From Actinomycetota bacterium (GTDB lineage Bacteria > Actinomycetota > Acidimicrobiia > Acidimicrobiales > Ilumatobacteraceae), in the NCBI GenBank assembly GCA_009702755.1, contig WLHL01000005.1, positions 1-59,375 of the forward strand: DNA of 59,375 nucleotides, written 5' to 3'. The position numbers were made by a program, and so were the translations under genes. Within the stretch, counting starts at the first letter, position 1; every line of letters starts with the position of its first letter. Positions 33,253-42,518 of the stretch are shown here, in pieces. Below the pieces are notes generated by a model that was not told the DNA's origin, searched no databases, and saw only the letters and a program-made list of their open reading frames with translations.

Positions 33253-34815
33253 CTACTCCCATTCAATGGTTCCGGGCGGCTTTGACGTCACGTCGTATAC
33301 CACCCGATTGATACCCGGCACTTCGTTGATGATGCGGTTCGACATCTTCTCGAGCAGGTCATAGGGCAAACGAGCCCAGTCGGCCGTCATGGCATCGTCG
33401 CTGGTGACTGCACGAATGATGATGGGGCGGCCATAGGTGCGCTCGTCTCCCATCACGCCCACGCTGCGGATATCTGCCAACACTGCGAACGACTGCCAGA
33501 TCTCGCGCTCGAGACCCGCGGCCTTGACCTCATGACGAACTATCTCATCTGCGTGCTGCAGGGTCGCGACCTTGTCTGGCGTCACCTCTCCAATGATTCG
33601 CACACCAAGACCTGGGCCTGGGAACGGCTGGCGCCACACGATGTCATCAGCCAATCCAAGTTCAATGCCCACTTTTCGCACCTCGTCTTTGAAGAGGGCG
33701 CGAAGTGGTTCACACAACTGCAGCTCCATGTCGTCGGGCAGTCCGCCAACATTGTGATGGCTCTTGATCACTGCAGCCGTGCCATCGTGTCCACCGCTCT
33801 CGACAATGTCTGGGTACAACGTTCCCTGCACCAAGAACTTTGCATCAGTGATGCCCCCAGTGTGCTCTTCAAAAATACGCACGAACAATTCACCGATTGC
33901 TTTGCGCTTTGCTTCTGGCTCAGTGATGCCCTGCAACTTCTCAAAGAAACGATCACCCGCATCAACATGAATCAATTCAATTCCCATGCTTCGGCGGAAT
34001 GTTTCAACGACTTGTTCACTCTCACCGCGACGCATCAGACCTGTGTCGACATATACGCATGTGAGTTGTGAGCCAATCGCACGATGCACTAACGCTGCAG
34101 CGACAGATGAATCAACACCGCCCGACAGTCCACAGATTGCTCGTTCTGCTCCTACTTGTTCACGAATTGCAGCAATCTGGTCCTCAACAATGTTCGCCAT
34201 TGTCCAGTCCTGACGGCATCCAGCAACTTCCACAAGGAAGCGCACAAGGAGATCTTGACCGTGCGTGGAATGAACGACTTCAGGGTGATGCTGCACGCCA
34301 TAGATGCGACGGTCATTGTTTTCAATGATTGCATTTGGTGCATCAGGAGTTGATCCGGTGGCGACGAAGCCCTGTGGAACTTCGCTCACAAAATCAAAGT
34401 GGCTCATCCACACATCAAGCGTTGCAGGAGCATTGTCGGGCAAGAGCGAAGACTGTCCATCGCGCGTCAATGTTGCACGGCCATATTCACCGCGACCACC
34501 TCGATCAACAACGCCACCCAATTGCTGAGCTACTAACTGGCAGCCGTAACAAATTCCGAGAATGGGTATGCCCATGTCATAAATGGCAGGGTCAAGAATG
34601 GGGGCGCCATCGACATGCACACTCTTGGGACCGCCCGACAAAATGATGGCCTTGGGAGCCTTGGCGCGCACCTCGTCAGCTGTGATGCGATGCGGGACTA
34701 TTTCCGAATAAACCAAAGCCTCACGCACTCGACGAGCGATGAGCTGCGCATATTGAGCCCCAAAATCCACAACAAGGACGACATCGTGCTGACCTGAGGA
34801 GTTATTTGCGCTCAT
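33253..34815 (-). CDS. guaA: GMP synthase (glutamine-hydrolysing)
   Basis: 520-residue enzyme converting XMP to GMP. N-terminal class I glutaminase with nucleophile Cys89 (GICYGCQ) and the His-Pro-Glu of QHHPEVVHS; the ATP pyrophosphatase domain has SGGVDSS; the C-terminal dimerisation domain ends [17 protein letters not shown], the standard GuaA tail. The ATG at 34815, with AGGGTGG upstream, is preferred over an in-frame GTG four codons earlier. It is divergent from the small membrane-protein gene at 34854. Confidence 0.96.
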   Translation of the reverse strand: MSANNSSGQHDVVLVVDFGAQYAQLIARRVREALVYSEIVPHRITADEVRAKAPKAIILSGGPKSVHVDGAPILDPAIYDMGIPILGICYGCQLVAQQLGGVVDRGGRGEYGRATLTRDGQSSLLPDNAPATLDVWMSHFDFVSEVPQGFVATGSTPDAPNAIIENNDRRIYGVQHHPEVVHSTHGQDLLVRFLVEVAGCRQDWTMANIVEDQIAAIREQVGAERAICGLSGGVDSSVAAALVHRAIGSQLTCVYVDTGLMRRGESEQVVETFRRSMGIELIHVDAGDRFFEKLQGITEPEAKRKAIGELFVRIFEEHTGGITDAKFLVQGTLYPDIVESGGHDGTAAVIKSHHNVGGLPDDMELQLCEPLRALFKDEVRKVGIELGLADDIVWRQPFPGPGLGVRIIGEVTPDKVATLQHADEIVRHEVKAAGLEREIWQSFAVLADIRSVGVMGDERTYGRPIIIRAVTSDDAMTADWARLPYDLLEKMSNRIINEVPGINRVVYDVTSKPPGTIEWE

Positions 34816-34853
34816 GATTTGTTCCACCCTAGTTGGCGTGTGACGATGTCTCT

Positions 34854-35207
34854 ATGCCCCGTTTTGCCCCACTCGCTTGTGCCGTTCTTCTCACCGTTGC
34901 ACCATTCGGAGCATCTGCCGTTCACGCTGCTGATTCTGTTGATACGACGATTCCGACATCGCCTGATTCAACCTTTGTATACGACCTAGAAAAGGAACCT
35001 TCTGATTGCATTGGGTTTCTTCCCAAGCCCGGATGTGGGAAAAAACCGGAACAATCTGGGGACCGCGGCGGATCTCTTCAGTACCTCACATTCCTCGTGA
35101 TGATTGCTGGAGTCGGCACCATTGCAACTGTTTTGATTCGCAATGTGATGAAACGAGACCGCGCGATAGCAGCGAAGATGGCGAAGGACGAAAACGCTTC
35201 CGATTAG
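34854..35207 (+). CDS. Small exported single-pass membrane protein, unknown
   Basis: 117-residue protein of no recognised family. Residues 1-25 are a signal peptide (FAPLACAVLLTVAPFGASA, cleavage near VHA-AD), then a Pro/Thr/Asp-rich outside segment with two cysteines (DCIGFLPKPGCGKK), a transmembrane helix (about 72-94) and a basic cytoplasmic tail. The predicted topology is outside N terminus, inside C terminus. The start at 34854 is chosen because it gives a clean signal peptide; an in-frame TTG upstream adds seven polar residues. Nine bases separate it from the EamA transporter, so co-transcription is likely. Confidence 0.7.
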   Translation: MPRFAPLACAVLLTVAPFGASAVHAADSVDTTIPTSPDSTFVYDLEKEPSDCIGFLPKPGCGKKPEQSGDRGGSLQYLTFLVMIAGVGTIATVLIRNVMKRDRAIAAKMAKDENASD

Positions 35208-35216
35208 CGTTTGCCT

Positions 35217-36077
35217 ATGGGCATCATCTTCATTCTCATCAGTGGTGCCGCATTTGGGTTACTGCCATGGTTTGCTCGCACGGCATATGACCATGGAACA
35301 GAACCGTTAGGCATGCTCGCTGTTCGCTTCACCTTTGCATCAATTCTTCTCCTCGCCGTTCACAGTTTTCGCAAGAAAGAAATCTCTCTTCCATCAAAAA
35401 AACTGAGCATTCAACTGTTTCTCCTTGGTGCAGTTGGCTACGCACCTCAGGCCACCTTTTTCTTCTTCGGCGTTGAACGGATAGACACCAGTCTTGCCAC
35501 CGTGATTTTCTATACGTACCCAGCGTTCGTTGTGCTCGCTAGTTGGGTTGTGTTTCGACACACGCCCAGTGTGCGTATGGCTGTGTGCCTCATCGTGGCG
35601 GTGCTGGGAACCGCATTGACTGCAGGTCAGATTTCAACAGGCTCTGGGCTCGGAGTAGCACTGATGTTTGGTGCATCTATCTGGTACACCGGCTACATCC
35701 TGATCAGCAGCAAGATCACTGGACAATCAGGAGCTTTTGTCTCACTTACCTATGTGATGGTCGGAGCTGCAGTCAGCCACTTATTGCTTCTGGCCCTTTT
35801 GCGCCCGTCGCTTCCACAAGACACAACTGGGTGGCTTGCTGTGTTCGCGGCAGCAATCATCTCCACTGTTGTTGCAATGGGATTCTTCTTTGCCGGCGTG
35901 TCACGCATTGGACCCGGAGAAGCGGCCGTTTTCAGCACCATAGAACCCGTTGTCTCTATCGCAGTCGGGGTGTATGCCCTTGACGAAAATCTCACCACGA
36001 CGCGCATTATCGGCGCTTTGTGTGTTCTCGTCAGCGTTGCTGTGCTGGCTCAGTTATCGCGAGCAGATACGAAATAG
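35217..36077 (+). CDS. EamA/DMT-superfamily permease
   Basis: 286-residue protein with ten predicted transmembrane helices in two EamA repeats. Typical segments are AAFGLLPWFARTAYDHG near the N terminus, LAVRFTFAS, the first-repeat end TVIFYTYPAFVVLASW and the second-repeat end AVFSTIEPVVSIAVGVYAL. Members export small metabolites, amino acids or nucleotide precursors; the substrate is not predictable. The ATG at 35217 is preferred over a TTG two codons earlier. Its 3' end overlaps the convergent gene at 36050 by 28 bases. Confidence 0.9.
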   Translation: MGIIFILISGAAFGLLPWFARTAYDHGTEPLGMLAVRFTFASILLLAVHSFRKKEISLPSKKLSIQLFLLGAVGYAPQATFFFFGVERIDTSLATVIFYTYPAFVVLASWVVFRHTPSVRMAVCLIVAVLGTALTAGQISTGSGLGVALMFGASIWYTGYILISSKITGQSGAFVSLTYVMVGAAVSHLLLLALLRPSLPQDTTGWLAVFAAAIISTVVAMGFFFAGVSRIGPGEAAVFSTIEPVVSIAVGVYALDENLTTTRIIGALCVLVSVAVLAQLSRADTK

Positions 36078-36583
36078 AACTCAAGCGCAGAGAGCATTTC
36101 TGCATACGTTGCTTCTGTGCGCTCAGCACGAGAGGTTTCCCACCACGTGATGCGCATTGCCAGAACCGTAAGAAAGGCAAGAACTGCGGCGTCGGTGAGT
36201 GCAACGTGGCCTAATGACCACACTTCAGCGAAGGATTCACCAGGGTTTGTTTGCCAGAACCACAAGAAGTTGGCACTGGCCTGCTGATTTTGCAAGTACA
36301 AAGCAAATGGTCCAATCACTTGGGACAATGCCAGCCATGTGAGAAGAATCGGCAAGAACAATGCACCAGCACGAATCACTAACAACAGACGTGGTGTCTC
36401 TGAACGAAAGGGAAGAATTTGCTCAACGTTGACTTTGGACCACTCACGTTGATTGCGATTGCTCCGTAGATCATCCACAAATACACGTGCGCTCGCACCA
36501 AGTGTTTCCGTTTGCTTTGAGATGGTTAACCACTTATCGACAGCATCAACAGCGTCAGAGTGGGCGGCAGCGGACATTGACAT
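36050..36583 (-). CDS. Two-helix membrane protein, third gene of an envelope operon
   Basis: 177-residue protein of no recognised family. Soluble, charged N-terminal 60 residues, a hydrophobic region at about 65-93 (containing LPILLTW and VIGPF), an intervening segment rich in aromatic residues, a second helix at about 124-148, and a helical charged C terminus. AGGAG five bases before the ATG overlaps the stop region of the preceding gene. Because that gene encodes a MotB-like subunit, this could be its MotA/ExbB-like partner, but it lacks the four helices of MotA and no diagnostic motif was found; that role is only an inference. Its end overlaps the convergent EamA gene. Confidence 0.75.
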   Translation of the reverse strand: MSMSAAAHSDAVDAVDKWLTISKQTETLGASARVFVDDLRSNRNQREWSKVNVEQILPFRSETPRLLLVIRAGALFLPILLTWLALSQVIGPFALYLQNQQASANFLWFWQTNPGESFAEVWSLGHVALTDAAVLAFLTVLAMRITWWETSRAERTEATYAEMLSALEFYFVSARDN

Positions 36584-36591
36584 GGGGACTC

Positions 36592-37131
36592 CTAACGAGT
36601 GCAGTCTTCTTGAAGTTGTGGACCGCTGAACAACAAATATGTGACCATGAGATACGAGCCTGCGCCACCAACCGTGGTTGCAACGCCATTCACACGAACA
36701 GAACGCGCTCCGGCTGTGCGCATCTCAACTTGCTGCAACAACGGAGTGCTTGCGCGAAGTTGCGAGAGAATTCCTTGCGCGCGATTATCGCCTGCGCCAG
36801 GTGATTCGGAACCGCTAAAGCCACCCATGACAATGACAAGACCCGGCTTTGAAGAGTCAGGTGACCAGCCACGCTTGGCGATCTCAGCTGCCACCGCGCT
36901 TTCAATGGCTACACCACCTGCGCGGATGTTCCCTGGCACACGGACAGCGAACTCAGCGCAACTCAATTGAAAAGTTTTCTGAGCTGCTGGCGACCCAGAC
37001 GCAGGAGATGTTGTAACTGCAGCAGAACCGAGGCCCACAATCATGAGCGCAAGGAACAAGTCGGCATAGATCCAGCCTGCGCCTTCTTCGCCTGAGTTCG
37101 ATTTACGGCGAAAGCCAAAGCCCCTAGCCAC
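36592..37131 (-). CDS. MotB/ZorB-like single-pass protein with OmpA-like domain
   Basis: 179-residue protein. A basic N terminus is followed by a single transmembrane helix beginning GWIYADLFLALMIVG (19-33). The Y-A-D (Asp24) followed by a hydrophobic helix closely parallels MotB (AYADFMTAMMA), where the Asp carries protons in the stator channel. Residues 55-170 look like a degenerate OmpA-like fold: a strand LVIVMGGFS (98-106), then DNRAQGILSQL (115-125), resembling the NxxLSxxRA helix of OmpA domains, but peptidoglycan-contact residues are not clearly kept. It starts with GTG overlapping the surface-protein stop by eight bases. No flagellar or Zorya nuclease genes are near. Confidence 0.7.
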   Translation of the reverse strand: MARGFGFRRKSNSGEEGAGWIYADLFLALMIVGLGSAAVTTSPASGSPAAQKTFQLSCAEFAVRVPGNIRAGGVAIESAVAAEIAKRGWSPDSSKPGLVIVMGGFSGSESPGAGDNRAQGILSQLRASTPLLQQVEMRTAGARSVRVNGVATTVGGAGSYLMVTYLLFSGPQLQEDCTR

Positions 37132-39433
37132 GTGCCGTTTTCTTACGGCGACGAAGAGTTGTCGGAATCACGAGTCCCATGATAATCGCCAATGCGATTG
37201 GGAGGGCAATCAAGAGCTTCCCAGTTGTTGAAAGCCCCGAGGATTCATACCCAACAATGATGCCAAGTGCGACAAGAGCATCGGCTCCGGCTGCACTCGT
37301 GCCATCAACCACGAATCGATGATTGCCTTCCTCGAGCATGGACGACAACTTGATGTTCTCAACAACTTTTCCGTTGGAGTCAGCCTTCACAGTTGCAAGC
37401 AGTTGCGGTGTGGAGAACATCCACACTTCAACATCTTGATTTGAGGCAAAACCAGTACCTTCGATCGATACAGAATTGCCACCGGTCAGTCGAAGATTTC
37501 CTTCGGAGTCCAATGGAACAATCGTTCCGTCCTGCGCAATGCCATTGAACGTCACGCTGACCCCGGCCGCACCTACCGTGACGCGATTATTTGTCCGTGT
37601 CACAGATGCAGTTGTTTCTTTGCCGTCAATCACAAGGACGCCTGCACCTGGGTTGGCTGTCGGTGCATCTGGTGCAGGGATTGTTGTAGTGGTTGTAGTC
37701 GTTGTTGAAACTCTGGAAGGCACCGTCGTTGCAGTGGCCATAGTTGAAACTTTGGGAGGAACAGTCGTCGTGCTCCCCGTAGTTCCGCCTGACGATGCAT
37801 CTGCAGTACCTCCACCGGTTACCAGACCGTTCGAATCTGCAGGAACCGTTGTCGTGGTTGTTGTTGCATCTTGTGCACGACCACTAGCGGTAGCACTCGA
37901 TGCTCGGAAGCCACTACGTGCAGATGTAATCGTCACTGTCGATGTGCCGGAAGCAGAAAGTCCAGTCACCGTCACTTCTCCAGCCGAGTGCGTTGCAATT
38001 GCCCCATTCGTTGCGCTCACTGAATAGGTGTAGCTGTTCGAAAAATTCGTAATCGAGAATGTAAATCCAACGACAGTTGAAGTCGTCGAAGAGAATGTCG
38101 GTGTCGGCGCATCGGGTGGATCTGACACAGTGAGAGAGAAGGTGTCAGAAGAAGACCCTCCCACATTTGTTGCTGTAATTGTGTAGGTCGTTGTTGCACG
38201 GACTGCAGTAGGCGTGCCCGTTATCAAACCAGTGGATGTTGAAAAACTCAAACCTGCCGCCAGCGTTGATGGGCTAATCGAATATGACGTTGGTGTGCCA
38301 CCAGTGTTTGAGATGGAATACAAACCGCTGACGGCATTATCGACATTCGCTGTTGCGGAAGAACGCGATAGCGATATCGACGGAGCCTCCACACGAGTCG
38401 CCATCACAATGGTGCGTCCTACCGAGGTATTGGGGGTCGTAGACGGATAAGTCAACGATGAAATGTTTCCATCACTCAATCGGATGATGCTGACGCCACT
38501 ACCAGTGACTGCGTAGAGATAATCACCATCTGGAGTCAGAGCTATGCCACCTTCACCACATCCCACGGCATACGTATCGAGAACGGTTCCGTCCGAGACG
38601 CGAACTTTCTTAATGTTTGACCCGTTCGATAGATACAAGAAATTCCCGTCCGCGCTTACCGCAGCTGGTGCTGCGGCACCCACTGGAATCAATCGTGTGT
38701 ATGTATCGGTTGAGGAGTCGATAATGGCAATGCCATTGTTTGTTCCAACAAAGATGTTGGTTCCCACGGGAGATGCAACTGTCCATGATGGAGAACTCCA
38801 TGCAGCGTTACTAATTTCAGTAATGGTGCTACCTGTTGCAGCGTCTAAGACCCCGACGTTTTGGAACCTATCTTGCATTGGTACGTAGATCTTTGAATCA
38901 TCTTGCGACAAAGCGAATGCAGACTGCGTCGCGTAGGGACGATAACCCGGTGACAACACTTGCCACACGATGGAGTTATCGGACAATTTGTACTTGACTC
39001 GGTAGTAACCCATCACTACGTACATGTACTGATCGTCTTGACTCACTTTCATGGCTGTTCCACCAAAAGGAAGAAGAGAGAAAGTCCCTGTTGCTGTGTC
39101 AATTGCAGCAGCATTGCCCTGGCAAGATGCAGCGTTGTACACCTTTGTGCCAGCGTTGTTCACCGTGTTTGTCATTCGATTGCAACGCCAGTTGTTCTGC
39201 GACGGCTGGAAATCGCCGACTGATGTACCCCACGACTGCGTCGATGTGTTCACAACATGCGAAAAGTGACCATTCTCCGACGAGAGATAGGCATAGGTCG
39301 GTGGGGCGACAGCATCTGCAGGGCTGGACTTAATGGCAACTGGGACGGCGGCGGCAAGCGCGCTGACTCCTACCACTGTCGCGGCTAGGAAGATTCGACG
39401 TAAGCCTAAGAAAACTGACATAAGTATGAACAT
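37124..39433 (-). CDS. Cell-surface beta-propeller / Ig-repeat protein with C-terminal anchor
   Basis: 769-residue exported protein. Signal peptide (about 1-42). Residues 45-345 show repeated GVLDAATGSTI / GIAIIDSSTDTYT / VRVSDGTVLDTYAV-type blades typical of YVTN-like beta propellers. Residues 350-437 form a putative Ig domain (GLSFSTSTGLITGTPT). Thr-rich linkers run from about 523 to 595. Residues 600-728 form a bacterial surface domain (SVSIEGTGFASNQDVEVWMF). A transmembrane helix (739-759) and an RRRKK tail end the chain. It has four cysteines in the N-terminal half. It is the first gene of the three-gene operon; its stop overlaps the MotB-like start. AGGAC lies five bases before the ATG. 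Confidence 0.85.
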   Translation of the reverse strand: MFILMSVFLGLRRIFLAATVVGVSALAAAVPVAIKSSPADAVAPPTYAYLSSENGHFSHVVNTSTQSWGTSVGDFQPSQNNWRCNRMTNTVNNAGTKVYNAASCQGNAAAIDTATGTFSLLPFGGTAMKVSQDDQYMYVVMGYYRVKYKLSDNSIVWQVLSPGYRPYATQSAFALSQDDSKIYVPMQDRFQNVGVLDAATGSTITEISNAAWSSPSWTVASPVGTNIFVGTNNGIAIIDSSTDTYTRLIPVGAAAPAAVSADGNFLYLSNGSNIKKVRVSDGTVLDTYAVGCGEGGIALTPDGDYLYAVTGSGVSIIRLSDGNISSLTYPSTTPNTSVGRTIVMATRVEAPSISLSRSSATANVDNAVSGLYSISNTGGTPTSYSISPSTLAAGLSFSTSTGLITGTPTAVRATTTYTITATNVGGSSSDTFSLTVSDPPDAPTPTFSSTTSTVVGFTFSITNFSNSYTYSVSATNGAIATHSAGEVTVTGLSASGTSTVTITSARSGFRASSATASGRAQDATTTTTTVPADSNGLVTGGGTADASSGGTTGSTTTVPPKVSTMATATTVPSRVSTTTTTTTTIPAPDAPTANPGAGVLVIDGKETTASVTRTNNRVTVGAAGVSVTFNGIAQDGTIVPLDSEGNLRLTGGNSVSIEGTGFASNQDVEVWMFSTPQLLATVKADSNGKVVENIKLSSMLEEGNHRFVVDGTSAAGADALVALGIIVGYESSGLSTTGKLLIALPIALAIIMGLVIPTTLRRRKKTARG

Positions 39434-39522
39434 AACAGTCCTAGGCTCTTAACTAACAGTCATCGTCTCTTGTTTATCTTTGATAGGTATTGTCTTCCCA
39501 GGTACAGTCAGGGTCTCAACTT
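39434..39522. promoter_or_regulatory. Divergent region between the envelope operon and tetR
   Basis: 89 A/T-richer bases that must carry promoters for both the surface-protein operon (minus) and the TetR gene (plus). Adjacency makes the operon a candidate TetR target, but no palindrome long enough to call as a TetR operator was found. Confidence 0.4.
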
Positions 39523-40107
39523 ATGGTCAAGTCAACGACTCCTCAAAAAACAAAACGTCGCTCACCCATTACGCGGGCCGAAGGTGAACGCCGTCTCATC
39601 GAGGCGGCGTATCAGTTGGTTCATGAACGCCCATTCTCAGAGGTAGGAGTGCGCGACATTGCAGCACTTGCCGATGTCAACCACGGATTTGTTCACACAT
39701 GGTTTGGATCAAAGAATGACCTCCTCCTGGCTGTTGTCCGCCGCCAATTTCTTGAATTGGCAGAGACTGTTCAGCGAGCAGAGCCTGGCCAACCAGCAAT
39801 CAATTTCTTTGACCCGAACGTCGTTATTGTTGTTCGGCTGGTGCTGTGGCTCAACCTTGAGGGTGTCGACACGAGCGGACTCTTCAACGACATGCCCATT
39901 CTGGATGCTCTCACCGTGCGATACATCGACGTCGAGAAAATTGATCCGGCGATTGCCCGACAAACAGCAATCCAAGCAATCTCGATTGGTCTCGGTGCCG
40001 GAACATTTGCCCCCATCCTTGGCATGGAAACTCCAGCCGATGTTTTGCCGATTATGGACCTCTGGCGCCACGTCATCGGGTTGTTGGGCAAGTATCCACC
40101 CGCATAG
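39523..40107 (+). CDS. TetR-family transcriptional regulator
   Basis: 194-residue repressor-type protein. The N-terminal helix-turn-helix spans about 20-65, with GVRDIAALADVNHGFVHTWFGSKNDLL matching the TetR recognition region (shown here in part: HTWFGSKNDLL). The C-terminal two-thirds is the helical ligand and dimer domain. The ATG at 39523 is preferred; an upstream in-frame TTG adds residues before the basic start (MVKSTTPQKTKRR). It lies divergent from the envelope operon and 46 bases upstream of the FMN riboswitch; autoregulation and control of the divergent operon are plausible but unproven. Confidence 0.88.
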   Translation: MVKSTTPQKTKRRSPITRAEGERRLIEAAYQLVHERPFSEVGVRDIAALADVNHGFVHTWFGSKNDLLLAVVRRQFLELAETVQRAEPGQPAINFFDPNVVIVVRLVLWLNLEGVDTSGLFNDMPILDALTVRYIDVEKIDPAIARQTAIQAISIGLGAGTFAPILGMETPADVLPIMDLWRHVIGLLGKYPPA

Positions 40108-40153
40108 CCTGAACTCGTTCAGTTTCGGCTGGGCAGTACATATTCAAAACACC

Positions 40154-40274
40154 CCTTGCAGGGTCGGGTGAAAGTCCCAACCGGCGGTACAGCCCGCGAA
40201 CCCCACCACTTCGGTGATGGGGCCGACTCAGTGAAATTCTGAGGCCGACGGTCAGAGTCCGGATGGGAGCAAGG
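40154..40274 (+). ncRNA. FMN riboswitch (RFN element)
   Basis: A clear RFN element. Conserved blocks include GGGTGAAAGTCCC, AACCGGCGGTACAGCCCGCGA, GGCCGACTCAGTGAAATTCTGA (quoted in part), GGCCGACGGT and AGTCCGGATGGGAG. The closing P1 helix pairs CCTTGC (40154-40159) with GCAAGG (40269-40274). The AAGG of P1 is also the ribosome binding site of ribD (ATG at 40282), so FMN binding should hide it and block translation of the riboflavin operon directly. Confidence 0.95.
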
Positions 40275-40281
40275 ACACAAC

Positions 40282-41286
40282 ATGACCAACCACGAGGCGC
40301 TTATGCGCCGTGCCATGCATATGGCTGAGACAGCGCGCCTTCACGCGCGTCCCAATCCGTGGGTCGGTGCTGTCCTTGTTTGTGCAGATGGTGCAGTACA
40401 CGAAGGCTCCACGCAATCCCCTGGCAATGCACACGCTGAAATTATTGCGTTACAGTCCGCAGCCACTGCTGGTGATTCCACAGTTGGCGCCACTTTGTAC
40501 ACCACGCTCGAACCGTGCTCGCACACAGGCCGTACTGGTCCATGTACCGAAGCGATCATTGCCGCAGGAATCACACACGTGGTCAGTGCCATTACAGATC
40601 CAGATGTAAAAGTTACCGGCACCGGTTTCACTGCACTGCGCGCAGCTGGTGTTGAAGTCACTGTGGGCGTGTTGGCTGAAGACGTCACCCGCCAACTACA
40701 GCCGTACCTGCATCACCGTCGCACTGGTCGTCCGTTCGTCATGGTGAAGATGGCAACAACACTCGATGCACGAACATCAATTCCCAACGGTCCTCGTTGG
40801 TTAACCGGAGATGCTGCACGCACACGAGTTCACCAATTGCGCGCTGAAAGCGACGCCATTGTTGTCGGTGCCGGAACAGTCCGTACTGACGACCCCGAGC
40901 TCACCGTGCGCCATGTAGATGGTCCGTCGCCACGGCGCATTGTGTTGTCGCACAACCCGATTCCAGTAAATGCGAAAGTCCACCCATGCACCGTGTGGTC
41001 ATCTGACCTTGATCAACTACTCGACACTCTCGGCGCAGAAGGTGTCATTCAATTAATGGTGGAAGGCGGCCCGACAGTGGCAACCGCATTTCATGAACAA
41101 GGCCTCGTTCATCAATACGTCTTTCATGTCGCGCCAATTGTTTCTGGCAACGATGAAGCACCTGGCGTCTTCGTTGGTGATGTACAGCAAGAACTCTCGC
41201 ACTTTCAAGTGGTCTCGACCACAGCGTTGGGCGATGACGTAGAAATCGTTTTAGAACCTCTTAAAGAGAAAGTTGGAGCATCATGA
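40282..41286 (+). CDS. ribD: Bifunctional pyrimidine deaminase / reductase of riboflavin synthesis
   Basis: 334-residue RibD performing two successive steps after GTP cyclohydrolase II. The N-terminal deaminase has zinc-binding HAE (His51, Glu53) and PC...C (Cys79 in EPCSH and Cys88 in GPC). The C-terminal NADPH-dependent reductase begins at about 150 ([11 protein letters not shown]) and includes [15 protein letters not shown] and MVEGGPTVA. First gene after the FMN riboswitch; it overlaps ribBA by four bases (ATGA). Confidence 0.95.
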   Translation: MTNHEALMRRAMHMAETARLHARPNPWVGAVLVCADGAVHEGSTQSPGNAHAEIIALQSAATAGDSTVGATLYTTLEPCSHTGRTGPCTEAIIAAGITHVVSAITDPDVKVTGTGFTALRAAGVEVTVGVLAEDVTRQLQPYLHHRRTGRPFVMVKMATTLDARTSIPNGPRWLTGDAARTRVHQLRAESDAIVVGAGTVRTDDPELTVRHVDGPSPRRIVLSHNPIPVNAKVHPCTVWSSDLDQLLDTLGAEGVIQLMVEGGPTVATAFHEQGLVHQYVFHVAPIVSGNDEAPGVFVGDVQQELSHFQVVSTTALGDDVEIVLEPLKEKVGAS

Positions 41287-42518
41287 GCGAATCAGGTCTT
41301 GATCCCATTGAAGATGTCATTGCCGCAATGGCTCGTGGCGAAATCATTGTCATGGTTGACGATGAAGACCGCGAGAACGAAGGCGACTTCATCATGGCTG
41401 CCGAACATGCAACGCCTGAAAAGCTTGCCTTCATCGTTCGCTACTCCACTGGAGTCATCTGTGCGCCGCTGACTCGCGAGCGCTCTGAGGAACTTCGTCT
41501 TCCGCTCATGGTGGAGCAGAACACGGAGAGCCAGCGGACCGCATACACCATCACTGTTGACCTCATCGAGGGAACAACAACGGGCATTAGCGCTGCTGAT
41601 CGTGCCGCAACAGTGCGCGGCATCGCGGACCCCAATGTTGACTACAAAGCATTCGCTCGCCCTGGACACATCTTTCCGTTACGCGCCCGTACGGGCGGCG
41701 TGCTGAAGCGTGCAGGCCACACCGAGGCAGCCGTTGACCTTGCGCGACTTGCTGGTTGCGAGCCCGTCGGCGTTATCTGTGAAATTCAAAACGACGACGG
41801 CACCATGATGCGCTTGCCAGAACTACGTAAGTTCTGCAAAGAGCATGGTTTGTTGTTGTCTTCTATCGAACAACTCATTGAGTACCGCCGACACAATGAA
41901 CGCCTGGTGGAGCGCATGGGCGAAGCAGTTGTGCCAACGGAATACGGCTCGTTCAAGTGTGTGGCATACCGCAGCACGATTGATGGCATTGAACACCTTG
42001 CGTTTGTCAAGGGCGATGTCACCGGAACTGAGCCAGTCCTCGTCCGCGTGCACAGCGAGTGTCTTACTGGCGATGTATTCAGTTCACGTCGCTGCGACTG
42101 CGGTCCACAGTTAGCTGCTGCAATGAGCATCGTCGACAATGCAGGAAGCGGAGTCATCGTGTATCTGCGTGGTCATGAAGGTCGCGGCATCGGAATCGGT
42201 CACAAGATTCGTGCGTACTCTTTGCAAGATCAAGGCCGTGACACCGTTGATGCCAATACAGAACTCGGCCTGCCTGTTGACAGCCGCGAATACGGCATCG
42301 GTGCACAAATTCTTGCGGACCTCGGCGTGCGCGATATTCGCCTCATGACCAATAACCCAGCAAAGTACGGCGGTCTCGGTGGCTATGGTCTCAGCGTGGT
42401 CGAACGTGTTCCGCTGAACACTGTGCCCACACCAGAGAACGAGGCCTACCTTCGCACCAAGCGCGAGCGTATGGGTCACCTCATCGAATTCGACAACGGA
42501 AACGGAGCAACAAAATGA
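41283..42518 (+). CDS. ribBA: 3,4-DHBP synthase / GTP cyclohydrolase II fusion
   Basis: 411-residue bifunctional enzyme providing both precursors of riboflavin. DHBP synthase (1-205) has [21 protein letters not shown] and [16 protein letters not shown] with the catalytic residues intact. GTP cyclohydrolase II (206-411) has the zinc cysteines in [15 protein letters not shown] and the catalytic region RGHEGRGIG with Asp/Arg nearby. Both halves look functional. It overlaps ribD upstream and ribH downstream by four bases each. Confidence 0.95.
   Translation: MSESGLDPIEDVIAAMARGEIIVMVDDEDRENEGDFIMAAEHATPEKLAFIVRYSTGVICAPLTRERSEELRLPLMVEQNTESQRTAYTITVDLIEGTTTGISAADRAATVRGIADPNVDYKAFARPGHIFPLRARTGGVLKRAGHTEAAVDLARLAGCEPVGVICEIQNDDGTMMRLPELRKFCKEHGLLLSSIEQLIEYRRHNERLVERMGEAVVPTEYGSFKCVAYRSTIDGIEHLAFVKGDVTGTEPVLVRVHSECLTGDVFSSRRCDCGPQLAAAMSIVDNAGSGVIVYLRGHEGRGIGIGHKIRAYSLQDQGRDTVDANTELGLPVDSREYGIGAQILADLGVRDIRLMTNNPAKYGGLGGYGLSVVERVPLNTVPTPENEAYLRTKRERMGHLIEFDNGNGATK

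Noticed and set aside
36592-37131. Zorya or flagellar stator assignment for the MotB-like protein
   Set aside because: No ZorA-size channel with long tail, no ZorC/D/E, and no flagellar genes are present; only the helix motif is shared.
37660-37880. Repetitive GTTGTAGTGGTTGT-type DNA as a tandem repeat or CRISPR-like array
   Set aside because: It simply encodes the Thr-rich linkers of the surface protein; no regular repeat-spacer pattern.
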